From positions 749,843 through 813,842 of the forward strand of contig NZ_KN266207.1 of NCBI RefSeq assembly GCF_000766945.1: 64,000 nucleotides of DNA. The letters run 5' to 3'. Positions 46,604-54,464 of the stretch are shown here, in pieces. The notes beneath the pieces were generated by a model, which did no database searches, had not been told where the DNA came from, and saw only the letters and a program-made list of their open reading frames with translations. A program made the translations under genes and the position numbers. The DNA comes from Cellvibrio mixtus subsp. mixtus J3-8. Its GTDB lineage: Bacteria > Pseudomonadota > Gammaproteobacteria > Pseudomonadales > Cellvibrionaceae. Within the stretch, counting starts at the first letter, position 1; every line of letters starts with the position of its first letter.

Positions 46604-47217
46604 ATGCATAGGATTTATTTAGGATAGTTGTATCGAAAAATTAAAAATGTTTATCAAAAACTTGTACCAAAGCTATTTCGCTCGCTGTTAACAATTAGTT
46701 ACTATCCACGATTGCTTCATCGGCGAATGCCGGATATTTTTGTAAAGTCACTAATGATTGCACGATGACTTGGCAGGGTACATCAGGCACATTAACCTGT
46801 ACGCCAAGAACACATTGCGATTGGTATCCTGATCCCAAGCCGCAACCAACGCCTCCACCTCCACCTCCACCAGCACCGCCACCAGCACCTGTTATGACAC
46901 AGGAACAAAGGAAACAGTTTTGTGATACTGCTGCATATGAAATTCGAGCAGACCTCCAAACTTGTGAAGCTGAAGTCAATCTTGATCGTGCAACACAATA
47001 TGCCGGTTGCCGAGATCATGGAACCTTGGAGTGGAGTTTTGACTACACTGGAGCCAGGCTCTCTGTGAAAAACAACATGACATTTAAATATAATCTGCTC
47101 ATGGAATGTCAGAATATGGTTCACTCCTATGCGAGTTACACTAAATCAATCTGCTCAGCAGAGGAAAATCGAGCACGAGGGCGCGCCGTGGGCATTTGTG
47201 GGCCAATACAATGGTAG
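46604..47217 (+). pseudogene. Cys-rich secreted protein gene with broken signal peptide
   Basis: AGGAG and ATG at 46604 begin a frame that hits TAG after seven codons. A frame open from 46697 encodes LLSTIASSANA-GYFCKVTND, which looks like the end of a signal peptide and a mature Cys-rich start, but it has no start codon. The intact part (150 residues from ATG 46765) has eleven or so cysteines, a Pro tract PPPPPPPAPPPAP and a C-terminal CGPIQW. The gene probably carries a nonsense change and a frameshift, or is expressed as a leaderless short form. Family unrecognised. Confidence 0.5.
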
Positions 47218-47226
47218 GAGTTTAAA

Positions 47227-48051
47227 ATGAGTGCACAAATTATGAAGTTACGAATAAATTTAATTTTGTTTGCGGTGAGCTCTATCGTGTTGATATTGCA
47301 TTTTACTTACGCAAGACAAAATATCGTAGAAAATCCTTCTTCTATTATTGACTCAATTGGCGGCCAGTCCGAATCCATGGTTATTAAAGAGGTTAACAAA
47401 TCGGCTACTCAGGGTTCTTCAGGGACTTTATATGCAGATGCAGAAACGACGGAAGATGATAACCAAATCAAGTGGAATCCAGACAATCAGGTACAGAAAG
47501 AGCAGTTATTGCAATGGAGGGCTGAGCGTGGTTGGCACGACATGTTGAATAGTGGTTCAAATAATGCACCGGATTACCGTAGTTACCCGCAAGATGTATT
47601 GGAAAAACTTGGTGATCAAGGAGATGTCCGTGCACTCCATGAACTTGCTCGTCTTTCTATATCTCCAGCGCAACGCCAGCAAGTTTTAACTAAAGCCGCT
47701 GCCTATGGCTCAACCTTCGCCCTTTTTCAGCTTGCTAGTGTGCTTAGTTCTGAACCACGTTATGAGCCTAATCCAACCGAAGAAAGGAAAAGACAAGCAG
47801 TAATTGAAGCCTTGTCTTACCTTGAGGTTGCTCGAATGCGTGGTGAGGGTGCTTTCGTTAACGGAAATGTTCAGGAAATCCAACAAATGTTCCAATTTTC
47901 TCCAACTAAATCTGAAGTTAAATTGATTGAGACGAGAACTCAGGAAATTTACAGCGATCTGGCGGAGCAACGCAGGCAAATAGGACTTCCCGAGTTTGAC
48001 AATTCAACGCCTCCTGTTGTGAAAGCGTTTGAACGATATATGCAACAGTAA
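47227..48051 (+). CDS. Membrane-anchored helical repeat protein (Sel1/TPR-like)
   Basis: A 274-residue protein with an N-terminal transmembrane or signal anchor (about 8-28), a polar linker, then helical repeats with DQGDVRALHELARLS, LTKAAAYGSTFALFQLASVL and ALSYLEVARMRGEGA. These follow the A-x-x-x-G-x-x-x-A spacing of Sel1/TPR units. GGAG overlaps the end of the preceding gene, so the two were one operon. No close family recognised; a role in periplasmic protein interaction is possible. Confidence 0.6.
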   Translation: MSAQIMKLRINLILFAVSSIVLILHFTYARQNIVENPSSIIDSIGGQSESMVIKEVNKSATQGSSGTLYADAETTEDDNQIKWNPDNQVQKEQLLQWRAERGWHDMLNSGSNNAPDYRSYPQDVLEKLGDQGDVRALHELARLSISPAQRQQVLTKAAAYGSTFALFQLASVLSSEPRYEPNPTEERKRQAVIEALSYLEVARMRGEGAFVNGNVQEIQQMFQFSPTKSEVKLIETRTQEIYSDLAEQRRQIGLPEFDNSTPPVVKAFERYMQQ

Positions 48052-48457
48052 TCACCAAGAGTCAAAACAGCACCGGTTGCCTGGTGCTGTTTTTTTTTAA
48101 TAATCTTTCTCCTCTGATTACACCCCCCATTTTGAACTACCACTTTTGTAGATTCCCCTTCGAAACTGGGACGTCATTCACTGTCCCACATGGTGCAAAA
48201 TCGTCTTTTCGTTTATTTACAATAAGGTTTCAACACCGCGCAACTCTTGAATTATTTGAAGATTCGGCTGTTTCAACCTGCCAAAACGTTCCACTTTTCA
48301 CTCTTGCATAAACTTGTACTCGCACCACTAGGCGCAACGCTAAAACTGGAGCGCAATTTATGTTTCTTTTTCTTATTCTGATGTTGCCCCAAAGGCGTTT
48401 CCCCAGTCGGAATTTCAAAATCATAATGCGCATCCGGCGCAATGCGAGAACAACACC
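48052..48457. other. Region upstream of the GH3 glucosidase
   Basis: It contains the terminator at 48064-48098 and a TGGGAC/GTCCCA inverted repeat (48167-48188, 10-base spacer) that could be an operator. No gene or clear promoter hexamers were seen. Confidence 0.4.
48064..48098 (+). terminator. Intrinsic terminator
   Basis: AAAACAGCACC/GGTGCTGTTTT-type stem followed by a run of nine T, just after the membrane-anchored repeat protein gene. Confidence 0.9.
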
Positions 48458-51043
48458 ATGAAAAGAACATCGCTCTATTTGCTGATGTCGGGCGCGATTT
48501 TGTGCTCGGCATTAACCGCCTGTAATTCCAATCAAGGAAGCGATAAACAAGTCGCTGACCAAACATCTCCGGCCCCTCAATCGACTTTTACCAATGAATG
48601 GCCGGTACTAACAAGTGCGATTGCCAAAGATCCGGTTATTGAAAAGCGTATTGATGAATTATTAGCCCGCATGACGCTGGAAGAAAAAATCGGCCAGGTT
48701 ATCCAACCGGAAATTAACGAAGTGACGCCGGAGGAGATCAAGCAATATCACATTGGTTCGGTGTTGAATGGTGGAGGCGCTACGCCGTATCGCAATAAAT
48801 ATGCGCCCCTGCAAGACTGGATAAAAATGGCGGACAGTTTCTATAACGCTTCCGTGGATAAATCCAACGGCCGCACCGGTATTCCCATTATGTGGGGTAC
48901 CGATGCCGTACACGGTATGAACAACGTAATAGGCGCAACCCTGTTTCCCCACAACATTGGTTTGGGGGCGACCAACAATCCCGAGCTATTGAAAAAAATC
49001 GGCTGGGCAACCGCGCGTGAACTTTCCGTGACTGGCCTGGATTGGGATTTTTCGCCAACCGTTGCAGTAGCACGCGATGATCGCTGGGGCCGCACTTACG
49101 AATCCTGGTCGGAAGACCCGCGTATTGTTAATGCATTTGCACGCGAAATGATCAAAGGTTTGCAAGGTGAACCGGGCAAAGAGCTTTTTAACAATCAACA
49201 GGTTATTGCCACCACCAAGCATTACATTGGCGATGGTGGAACCTTGAACGGTGTAGATCGCGGCGCGACCCAAGGTGATGAACAGCAGCTACGCGATATT
49301 CATGGTGCCGGGTATTTCAGTGCTATTGAGTCCGGTGTGCAGGTAGTAATGGCCTCCTTCAGTTCCTGGCAGGGTATGCCCATGCACGGCCATAAATATT
49401 TACTGACTGATGTACTAAAAAATCGCATGGGTTTTGATGGTTTGGTTGTCGGCGATTGGAACGGCCATATGTTTATTCCCGGTTGTACCGTAGTGAATTG
49501 TCCGCAATCGCTTATGGCTGGCTTGGATATTTACATGGTGCCGGACCCGCAATGGAAACAGCTCTACCAAAATTTATTGGCGCAAGCAAAATCGGGTGAG
49601 ATTACTGCGGATCGTTTGAATGACGCGGTACGCAGGATTTTGCGCGTAAAAATCCGTGCAGGTTTATTTGAAAAGGGCGCTCCTTCAACTCGCGAACTCG
49701 CGGGCAAAAAAGAAGTCCTGGGGGCGCCGGAACATCGTGAAATTGCCCGTCAGGCTGTGCGTGAATCGTTGGTATTGTTGAAAAACAAAAATAATTTGTT
49801 GCCGTTAAAACGCAATCAAAAAGTATTGGTAGCTGGCGATGGGGCGGACAATATTGGTAAACAATCCGGTGGCTGGTCTGTTTCCTGGCAAGGCACGGGT
49901 AATACCAATGCAGATTTCCCCGGTGCTACTTCTATCTATGCGGGTATTAATAAAGTTGTCAGCGCTGCCGGTGGTAAAGCTGTCCTGAGCGTGGATGGAA
50001 GTTACAAGGAAAAACCGGATGTAGCAATCGTTGTATTTGGTGAAGATCCTTACGCTGAAATGCAAGGTGACCTTGGTGACCTTTCCTATAAGCCGCGCAA
50101 TACTGCTGATTGGGAATTACTGAAAAAATTACGCAGCCAACATATTCCGGTGGTGTCGTTATTTATTTCTGGCCGTCCATTGTGGGTAAACCGTGAAATT
50201 AATGCATCTGATGCATTTGTTGCTGCATGGTTACCTGGCACTGAAGGCCAGGGGATTGCCGATGTGATTTTCAAAAATGCACAAGACAAGATTAATTACG
50301 ATATGAAAGGCCGTTTAAGTTTTTCCTGGCCCAGGCATCCCACCCAATCGCCATTAAATGTCGGCGATAAAAATTACGATCCTTTGTTCGCCTACGGTTA
50401 TGGTTTGAGTTATGCCGATAAAGATACACTGGGTGATAATTTGTCAGAAGAGGGCATTAAAGCGGAATCGGTTGTGGATCAGCTGGATTTATTTAATCGC
50501 CGCCCGATTGGTGAATGGCAACTGGAAATTATTGGGTTCCAGAATGATCGCGTTCCCATGACCAGCAAAAGCGCGAAAGCATCTTCATTGCAAATTTCTG
50601 CCGTGGACCGCAATGTTCAGGAAGATGCGCGCCGTGTTGAATGGAACGGGCAGGGTGCCGGGCAGGTTGCGTTATCGGTGAGTGATCGTAAAGACTTTAC
50701 CAATTACGTTACGGCAAATACCGCGCTGGTGTTTGAAATTAAAGTCGATGCAGCGCCAACAAAAACTACCTTCTTGCGTTTGGGGTGTGGCTCTTTCTGC
50801 ACGTCGGATATTAATTTAACGGAAAAATTAAAATCCTTCGTTGGAAAAAATTGGCAAACAGTAACGGTACCCTTGAGTTGCTTCCCCAACTCCGGTGCAA
50901 ATTTCGGTGTTAACCAACCGCCAAGCGAATACTGGACCCAAGTGTTGCAACCTTTCTCATTGTTAACGGATGGAAAGCTGGATATCACTTTCTCTAAAGT
51001 GAGTTTGGTGAAGGGGGCGGGTAAAAATGCAGTTTGCCCATAA
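48458..51043 (+). CDS. Lipoprotein GH3 beta-glucosidase
   Basis: This 861-residue exported enzyme cleaves beta-linked glucose from cello- or gluco-oligosaccharides. A signal peptide with lipobox LTAC (about residues 19-22) anchors it to a membrane. The GH3 N-terminal barrel covers about 60-390, with MTLEEKIGQVIQPE and nucleophile D333 in LVVGDWNGHMF. The second domain (about 420-640) has ESLVLLKNKNNLLPL. A C-terminal beta module (about 690-850, with GCGSFCTSDINL) matches the extra domain of exo-1,3/1,4-beta-glucosidases from marine gammaproteobacteria. It is monocistronic. Confidence 0.93.
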   Translation: MKRTSLYLLMSGAILCSALTACNSNQGSDKQVADQTSPAPQSTFTNEWPVLTSAIAKDPVIEKRIDELLARMTLEEKIGQVIQPEINEVTPEEIKQYHIGSVLNGGGATPYRNKYAPLQDWIKMADSFYNASVDKSNGRTGIPIMWGTDAVHGMNNVIGATLFPHNIGLGATNNPELLKKIGWATARELSVTGLDWDFSPTVAVARDDRWGRTYESWSEDPRIVNAFAREMIKGLQGEPGKELFNNQQVIATTKHYIGDGGTLNGVDRGATQGDEQQLRDIHGAGYFSAIESGVQVVMASFSSWQGMPMHGHKYLLTDVLKNRMGFDGLVVGDWNGHMFIPGCTVVNCPQSLMAGLDIYMVPDPQWKQLYQNLLAQAKSGEITADRLNDAVRRILRVKIRAGLFEKGAPSTRELAGKKEVLGAPEHREIARQAVRESLVLLKNKNNLLPLKRNQKVLVAGDGADNIGKQSGGWSVSWQGTGNTNADFPGATSIYAGINKVVSAAGGKAVLSVDGSYKEKPDVAIVVFGEDPYAEMQGDLGDLSYKPRNTADWELLKKLRSQHIPVVSLFISGRPLWVNREINASDAFVAAWLPGTEGQGIADVIFKNAQDKINYDMKGRLSFSWPRHPTQSPLNVGDKNYDPLFAYGYGLSYADKDTLGDNLSEEGIKAESVVDQLDLFNRRPIGEWQLEIIGFQNDRVPMTSKSAKASSLQISAVDRNVQEDARRVEWNGQGAGQVALSVSDRKDFTNYVTANTALVFEIKVDAAPTKTTFLRLGCGSFCTSDINLTEKLKSFVGKNWQTVTVPLSCFPNSGANFGVNQPPSEYWTQVLQPFSLLTDGKLDITFSKVSLVKGAGKNAVCP

Positions 51044-51057
51044 GGCAACTTGATAAG

Positions 51058-51088
51058 TTGCTACCGGATGAAATGAATCCGGTAGCAA
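51058..51088 (+). terminator. Hairpin after the GH3 gene
   Basis: A perfect 12-base stem TTGCTACCGGAT/ATCCGGTAGCAA with a 7-base loop, 15 bases after the stop. A second hairpin, ATGCCCGGTG/CACCGGGCAT, follows at about 51122-51146. Neither has a good T-run. Confidence 0.6.
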
Positions 51089-51171
51089 TGAATAACTCAA
51101 ACATATCTGCAATATTGAAAATGCCCGGTGAGTTACACCGGGCATTCACGATCACTCAATTACCGACGTAA

Positions 51172-51303
51172 TCAAGGGCAGCAGGGCATCCCGCCAGTAC
51201 AACATGCTGCGCCAATAGCACAACAAGTGGCTGCGGCAAATACCACCCCCGGCGTTGCCATTGCAGTCAGACCCGCAACGATTTTTAACAATTTTGCTTT
51301 CAT
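51172..51303 (-). CDS. Tiny secreted Cys-pair protein
   Basis: A 43-residue protein with a 24-residue signal peptide (MKAKLLKIVAGLTAMATPGV, cleavage near FAA). Only about 18 mature residues remain, with three CC pairs: TCCAIGAACCTGGMPCCP. The start at 51303 follows GAGG. The dense vicinal cysteines suggest metal binding or a disulphide-knotted peptide. It is the second gene of a two-gene leftward unit with another CC-rich secreted protein. No family recognised. Confidence 0.6.
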   Translation of the reverse strand: MKAKLLKIVAGLTAMATPGVVFAAATCCAIGAACCTGGMPCCP

Positions 51304-51334
51304 AAATAACCTCATTGAAAAAGTGGATGTTTTT

Positions 51335-51631
51335 TTAGTTATCACTTTCTTCAATAGGTGGGCGCCATATCGCGTGGAAGTTTAATGAGCGATAAGAACT
51401 GGAAAAAGAGTAATCAGCGTTTCTAACATCTTTTTCGCCTGATACTACCTGGATGCCTGTAATACCGGGTGAAACGCAGGGAGAACAAGTCTTTGATGAT
51501 GTCATCATGACGCAACAGGGGGCAGCATCGGCACAACAGTCATGGCTGTTACTGGCATAAGCTGTTTCTGCCAATTGAAAAATAATGGCAAAAACCAATA
51601 AAGCAATTTTCCAGGCCGGACGGGTAAGCAT
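51335..51631 (-). CDS. Secreted Cys-rich small protein
   Basis: This 98-residue protein has a signal peptide (MLTRPAWKIALLVFAIIFQL, cleavage near AYA) followed by HDCCADAAPCC and SKTCSPC, then a Ser-rich stretch ending AIWRPPIEES. The layout resembles small periplasmic proteins seen near metal-handling genes that end in W-x-P-P, but the match is loose. It lies 31 bases upstream of the tiny Cys-pair gene in the same direction. Confidence 0.55.
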   Translation of the reverse strand: MLTRPAWKIALLVFAIIFQLAETAYASNSHDCCADAAPCCVMMTSSKTCSPCVSPGITGIQVVSGEKDVRNADYSFSSSYRSLNFHAIWRPPIEESDN

Positions 51632-51886
51632 GTGTTTATGGCAGCATGTGGGTAAAGATTTGTCTACGATAAAAGATATTCACGTATCGCGCAACGCTAC
51701 CATCAAGGGAGGGTTGTGCTTTGTTTTCAGAGTTTCTGGTGTTACAGAATTGTTCGAAATCTTCTGATTTTGCAAGCCTTATTTTTATTTCCTGGCTCTT
51801 GCTCATTATTGGCATTCCTTCTGTATCGTGTTAATCGAAATTTACAAGCTGTTCAAACCTTGAAGTGAGCAGGTTGCAGCACCTTT

Positions 51887-52204
51887 TTATAATTTTTTTA
51901 AAACCACATAAACAAACAAAGATAATATGTAAGGCGAAGCAGCACCAAAGAAAAATATACCAAACCATTTATAGTTCCGAATTTCCTGTTGAAACACCTC
52001 CAAGTTATAACGCTGCTCTAAATGTGACTTTTTTAATCTCTCTAAAGCATACATTTGTATTGCAATGTATAGAGTTGCAAATATCCCAAAGATGATAAAT
52101 TTCAAAACACCGCTTAAAGTGGTAAAAAAAACTACCCAAAGCATGAGCATTGAAATAAATCCGATCAGCACACCCAACAAAAATACCTTGTGATGTTGTG
52201 ACAA
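51887..52204 (-). CDS. Small inner-membrane protein
   Basis: A 105-residue protein with three predicted membrane helices (about 7-28, 31-52 and 78-102) and a charged helical loop LERLKKSHLEQRYNLEVFQQ between the second and third. The start is TTG at 52204 with AGAGGA upstream. No family recognised. It belongs to a run of small leftward genes. Confidence 0.5.
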   Translation of the reverse strand: MSQHHKVFLLGVLIGFISMLMLWVVFFTTLSGVLKFIIFGIFATLYIAIQMYALERLKKSHLEQRYNLEVFQQEIRNYKWFGIFFFGAASPYILSLFVYVVLKKL

Positions 52205-52270
52205 TCTACGTCCTCTTTTATAACGGTTGCAGCAGTTACGTGTTCTTTTTGGTATCGACTGCTGTGATTG

Positions 52271-52729
52271 CTAGGTAGGTGTTACCAGCGTAAATTTTAA
52301 TTTGGGTAACATTCTTTTCTGGGGTTCGCTATAAACCTCTCCAACTTTCAACGCACCTTTCTTTAAATAAAATCCTTCAGCATCAGGGTCAGAGATGACG
52401 TAAAAGCTGGGTATCCCTAATGTATTACATTCTGAAAGAATCTGCGCAAATACTAGATTGCCATAACCCTTGCCAATGGCTTTTGGCAATAACCAAAGGT
52501 GATCAAGCTCATCACTATCGCCTTTCGCTATGGCGAAAAATCCAATTATTTCTTCGTCTTGCAAAATTAGTTTAACTGTATTGCGAGTAATATACTTTTC
52601 TTCAAACCTTAAGTTGGATTTCCATATCTCAAGTTGCTCTTGAGAATAACCCCAATAGCCCTTCGATGCTATTAATATATCTCGAAGAAGCTCGGTATGT
52701 TTTGCTTCTGCATCTATAAAGTTGAGCAC
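52271..52729 (-). CDS. GNAT family N-acetyltransferase
   Basis: This 152-residue acetyl-CoA-dependent acyltransferase has the fold order of the family: acceptor-side helices (about 10-45), strand VKLILQDEEIIGFFAIA, the acetyl-CoA site HLWLLPKAIGKGYGNLVFAQI (Q/R-x-x-G-x-G/A analogue in AIGKGYG) and C-terminal EGFYLKKGALKVGEV. Substrate unknown. It lies in a run of small unrelated leftward genes. Confidence 0.85.
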   Translation of the reverse strand: MLNFIDAEAKHTELLRDILIASKGYWGYSQEQLEIWKSNLRFEEKYITRNTVKLILQDEEIIGFFAIAKGDSDELDHLWLLPKAIGKGYGNLVFAQILSECNTLGIPSFYVISDPDAEGFYLKKGALKVGEVYSEPQKRMLPKLKFTLVTPT

Positions 52730-52769
52730 TTATTTTAACCTGACGCTGAGTTTGGGGGCGATTTGTTAT

Positions 52770-53012
52770 TTATTCATATATTGTTGCTGCCTGCAAAGCG
52801 TCGGCAAACAACTGCCAGCTAGGGATATTCGCATTAGTTCCAAGATTTAGGTTTTTATATAGTGCATCAGCACTTTCAAGCCATGCACCTAACGCCTCTA
52901 AAAATGCAACAGAAGATTGATTTTCCCATTTACTTGAATCTTCTTCGCTCAAATTCTTGATTAAAGCCAGAAGTTGCTCTTTGCGCTCTATTTTTTTGTA
53001 TTGAATTTCCAT
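52770..53012 (-). CDS. Small acidic protein (DUF7660-like)
   Basis: An 80-residue protein with WENQSSVAFLEALGAWLESA and a C-terminal SWQLFADALQAATIYE. This pattern recalls the DUF7660 family of small soluble proteins often found in cassette-like or toxin-immunity neighbourhoods. The assignment is from memory of the C-terminal pattern. No strong Shine-Dalgarno. Confidence 0.5.
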   Translation of the reverse strand: MEIQYKKIERKEQLLALIKNLSEEDSSKWENQSSVAFLEALGAWLESADALYKNLNLGTNANIPSWQLFADALQAATIYE

Positions 53013-53068
53013 ATTTGCCCCAAGTAAAAAATAATGCAGTTCGCTACTGCTACACTTTATTATGCTTT

Positions 53069-53404
53069 TTATGGAAAGTTAATGTGTTTAATCCAGTCTG
53101 GAGCCAAATAACCAACAACACCCCCCAATAGTATTGCCAAAATATAACCCATTGGTGGCGAAGATAATGTAAATGCTGCGACCAAAAAACCTGCAATGCA
53201 GAAGAATATTTGCCATGCAGTGGGGTGCTTAAAATCTTTGGGTGATATTTCTGGTGCGGCAACCAACCCCAAAAAGACACCGGTCAATGCAAGTAATGTG
53301 CATGATTTGACTGAGTATCCAATGTTCATTCCACCAAAAACAATAAAAGCAAGACCGAGGGTTCCGCATGTGTAGATTACGATTTTAATTTTCATAGTCT
53401 TCAT
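53069..53404 (-). CDS. Small membrane protein with four helices
   Basis: A 111-residue hydrophobic protein with membrane helices at about 6-26, 32-48, 64-80 and 84-104, and short loops such as APEISPKDFKHPTAWQ. No family recognised. It is upstream of the DUF7660-like gene in the same direction. Confidence 0.5.
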   Translation of the reverse strand: MKTMKIKIVIYTCGTLGLAFIVFGGMNIGYSVKSCTLLALTGVFLGLVAAPEISPKDFKHPTAWQIFFCIAGFLVAAFTLSSPPMGYILAILLGGVVGYLAPDWIKHINFP

Positions 53405-53569
53405 ATTCTATATAACACTGTATGCAGGCTGCCGAGCACACGAAATGCCGTGTATATATTTACTTGGGAGGCGTGGGCTACGAATGCTTAAAAAGCCAAA
53501 CCTAAAACCGATATTAGCTGTTTTAGGCATTGGCGCAAATATCATGGAATTACAAAAACACAAATACGC

Positions 53570-53851
53570 TTATTTCCCATCATCCTTTTTATGAACAACC
53601 GCCTGAAACAAATCCCATGCATCAGAGAGCAACAGATGGGCCGCTTGGCATATAGCTGGGTGAGAGTTATCAGGCGAGTCTTGAATGGTCATGCAAGCGA
53701 TAGTGCCGATTAAATCTTTTGCTGCTGTGAAGCGAAGATTAGCGGCGTCGATAATATCGAAGCGAGATGCCAGGGTATTTAAGAATAAAACCTCACCAGT
53801 GCCGAAGTTGCTGGAGAGGGGTTTGAACGGGTTTTGATCGGTGTTTTCCAT
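53570..53851 (-). CDS. Small helical protein behind a structured leader
   Basis: A 93-residue soluble protein beginning MENTDQNPFKPLSS with GEVLFLNTLASRFDIIDAAN, and a C-terminal HLLLSDAWDLFQAVVHKKDD. GGGAGC lies 9 bases before the ATG at 53851. The frame continues open upstream to 54088 through the structured leader, so callers may predict 172 residues. It is similar in layout to small Pseudomonas proteins with comparable leaders (DUF3077-like, uncertain). A decayed second copy lies at 58580-58790. Function unknown. Confidence 0.6.
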   Translation of the reverse strand: MENTDQNPFKPLSSNFGTGEVLFLNTLASRFDIIDAANLRFTAAKDLIGTIACMTIQDSPDNSHPAICQAAHLLLSDAWDLFQAVVHKKDDGK

Positions 53852-54088
53852 GTGTAATGCTCCCTGAGTTAAAGAAGCTGCCACGATTGTCGCCAAACAA
53901 TTGAAGGGTGGCAGCTGCACGCAGGTTGGCGAACCGGAACTCAAGAACCCGGCAGACCCGAAGGTCTCCCACGTACAGCTACCATAGATCAGATTGCAGA
54001 CGAAAAAAAAGCGCCTGTAACATGGTAGGGCGCTTATGCGCCTTGAGTTAATCGGGTCGCCAAACCCAAGTTGCGGATTGTGCCGCAA
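53852..54088 (-). promoter_or_regulatory. Structured 5' leader with terminator/anti-terminator pair
   Basis: On the minus strand, in order: hairpin GTTGCGG/CCGCAAC; GGCGC-ATAA-GCGCC (54042-54029); AAGCGCC/GGCGCTT (54035-54009) followed by eight T. The last two share the AAGCGCC arm, so only one can form. Further on come a long-range stem (53981-53972 with 53921-53912) around AGACC-TTCG-GGTCT, and GCTGCCAC/GTGGCAGC (53915-53908 with 53884-53877), which overlaps the former by four bases, just before the ribosome site. Confidence 0.6.
54001..54035 (-). terminator. Intrinsic terminator (attenuator) inside the leader
   Basis: The minus strand reads AAGCGCC, a 13-base loop, GGCGCTT and a run of T. 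It stands about 160 bases upstream of the 93-residue gene, so it would cut transcription before the gene. Confidence 0.7.
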
Positions 54089-54464
54089 CGAGGTGTACTT
54101 TAGCTCATGCGGTTGTGCAAATTCAAGTTCAAATAAAAAGGCTTAATGTTTGTGCATTCAAGTTCTTTATTTGATAACTCGCAGTGATCTTTTAAAAGAT
54201 GAAAATTAATTCCCCAATAACCTTGCCTTGTAACCAGTAGAGTAGGCAAATCCACTAGTATGCAATAGCTAATATCTATGACCTTTAGCTGTACATAACC
54301 CCTGTTCCTGCTAACACTAGCGCACGCAATTGTGAGCTGTTAATGTGGTTTCATCCTGATCGGATTAATTAAAAGGGTGAGTAATAAATTATTCCTCACA
54401 GCTATAGCGTTGCAAATTAAAAAATCTTAATAAAAACACGCTCTGGATTTGGACCTGACAAAAT

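Larger units (their letters stand above)
53530..54150. repeat. Left copy of a long direct repeat
   Basis: This covers the 93-residue gene, its leader and upstream region. A shortened copy in the same orientation lies at about 58546-58845. Matching segments include the gene 3' end, TTAAGAATAAAACCTC, and the promoter-side sequence CGGTTGTGCAAATTCAAG. Confidence 0.75.

Noticed and set aside
47530..47546. TGGCACGACATGTTG inside the membrane-anchored repeat protein gene
   Set aside because: The GC element is out of register and it sits within a coding region with no downstream gene start.
52205..52270. Integron attC site between small leftward genes
   Set aside because: There is an inner inverted repeat, but no matching RYYYAAC/GTTRRRY core pair could be placed by eye.
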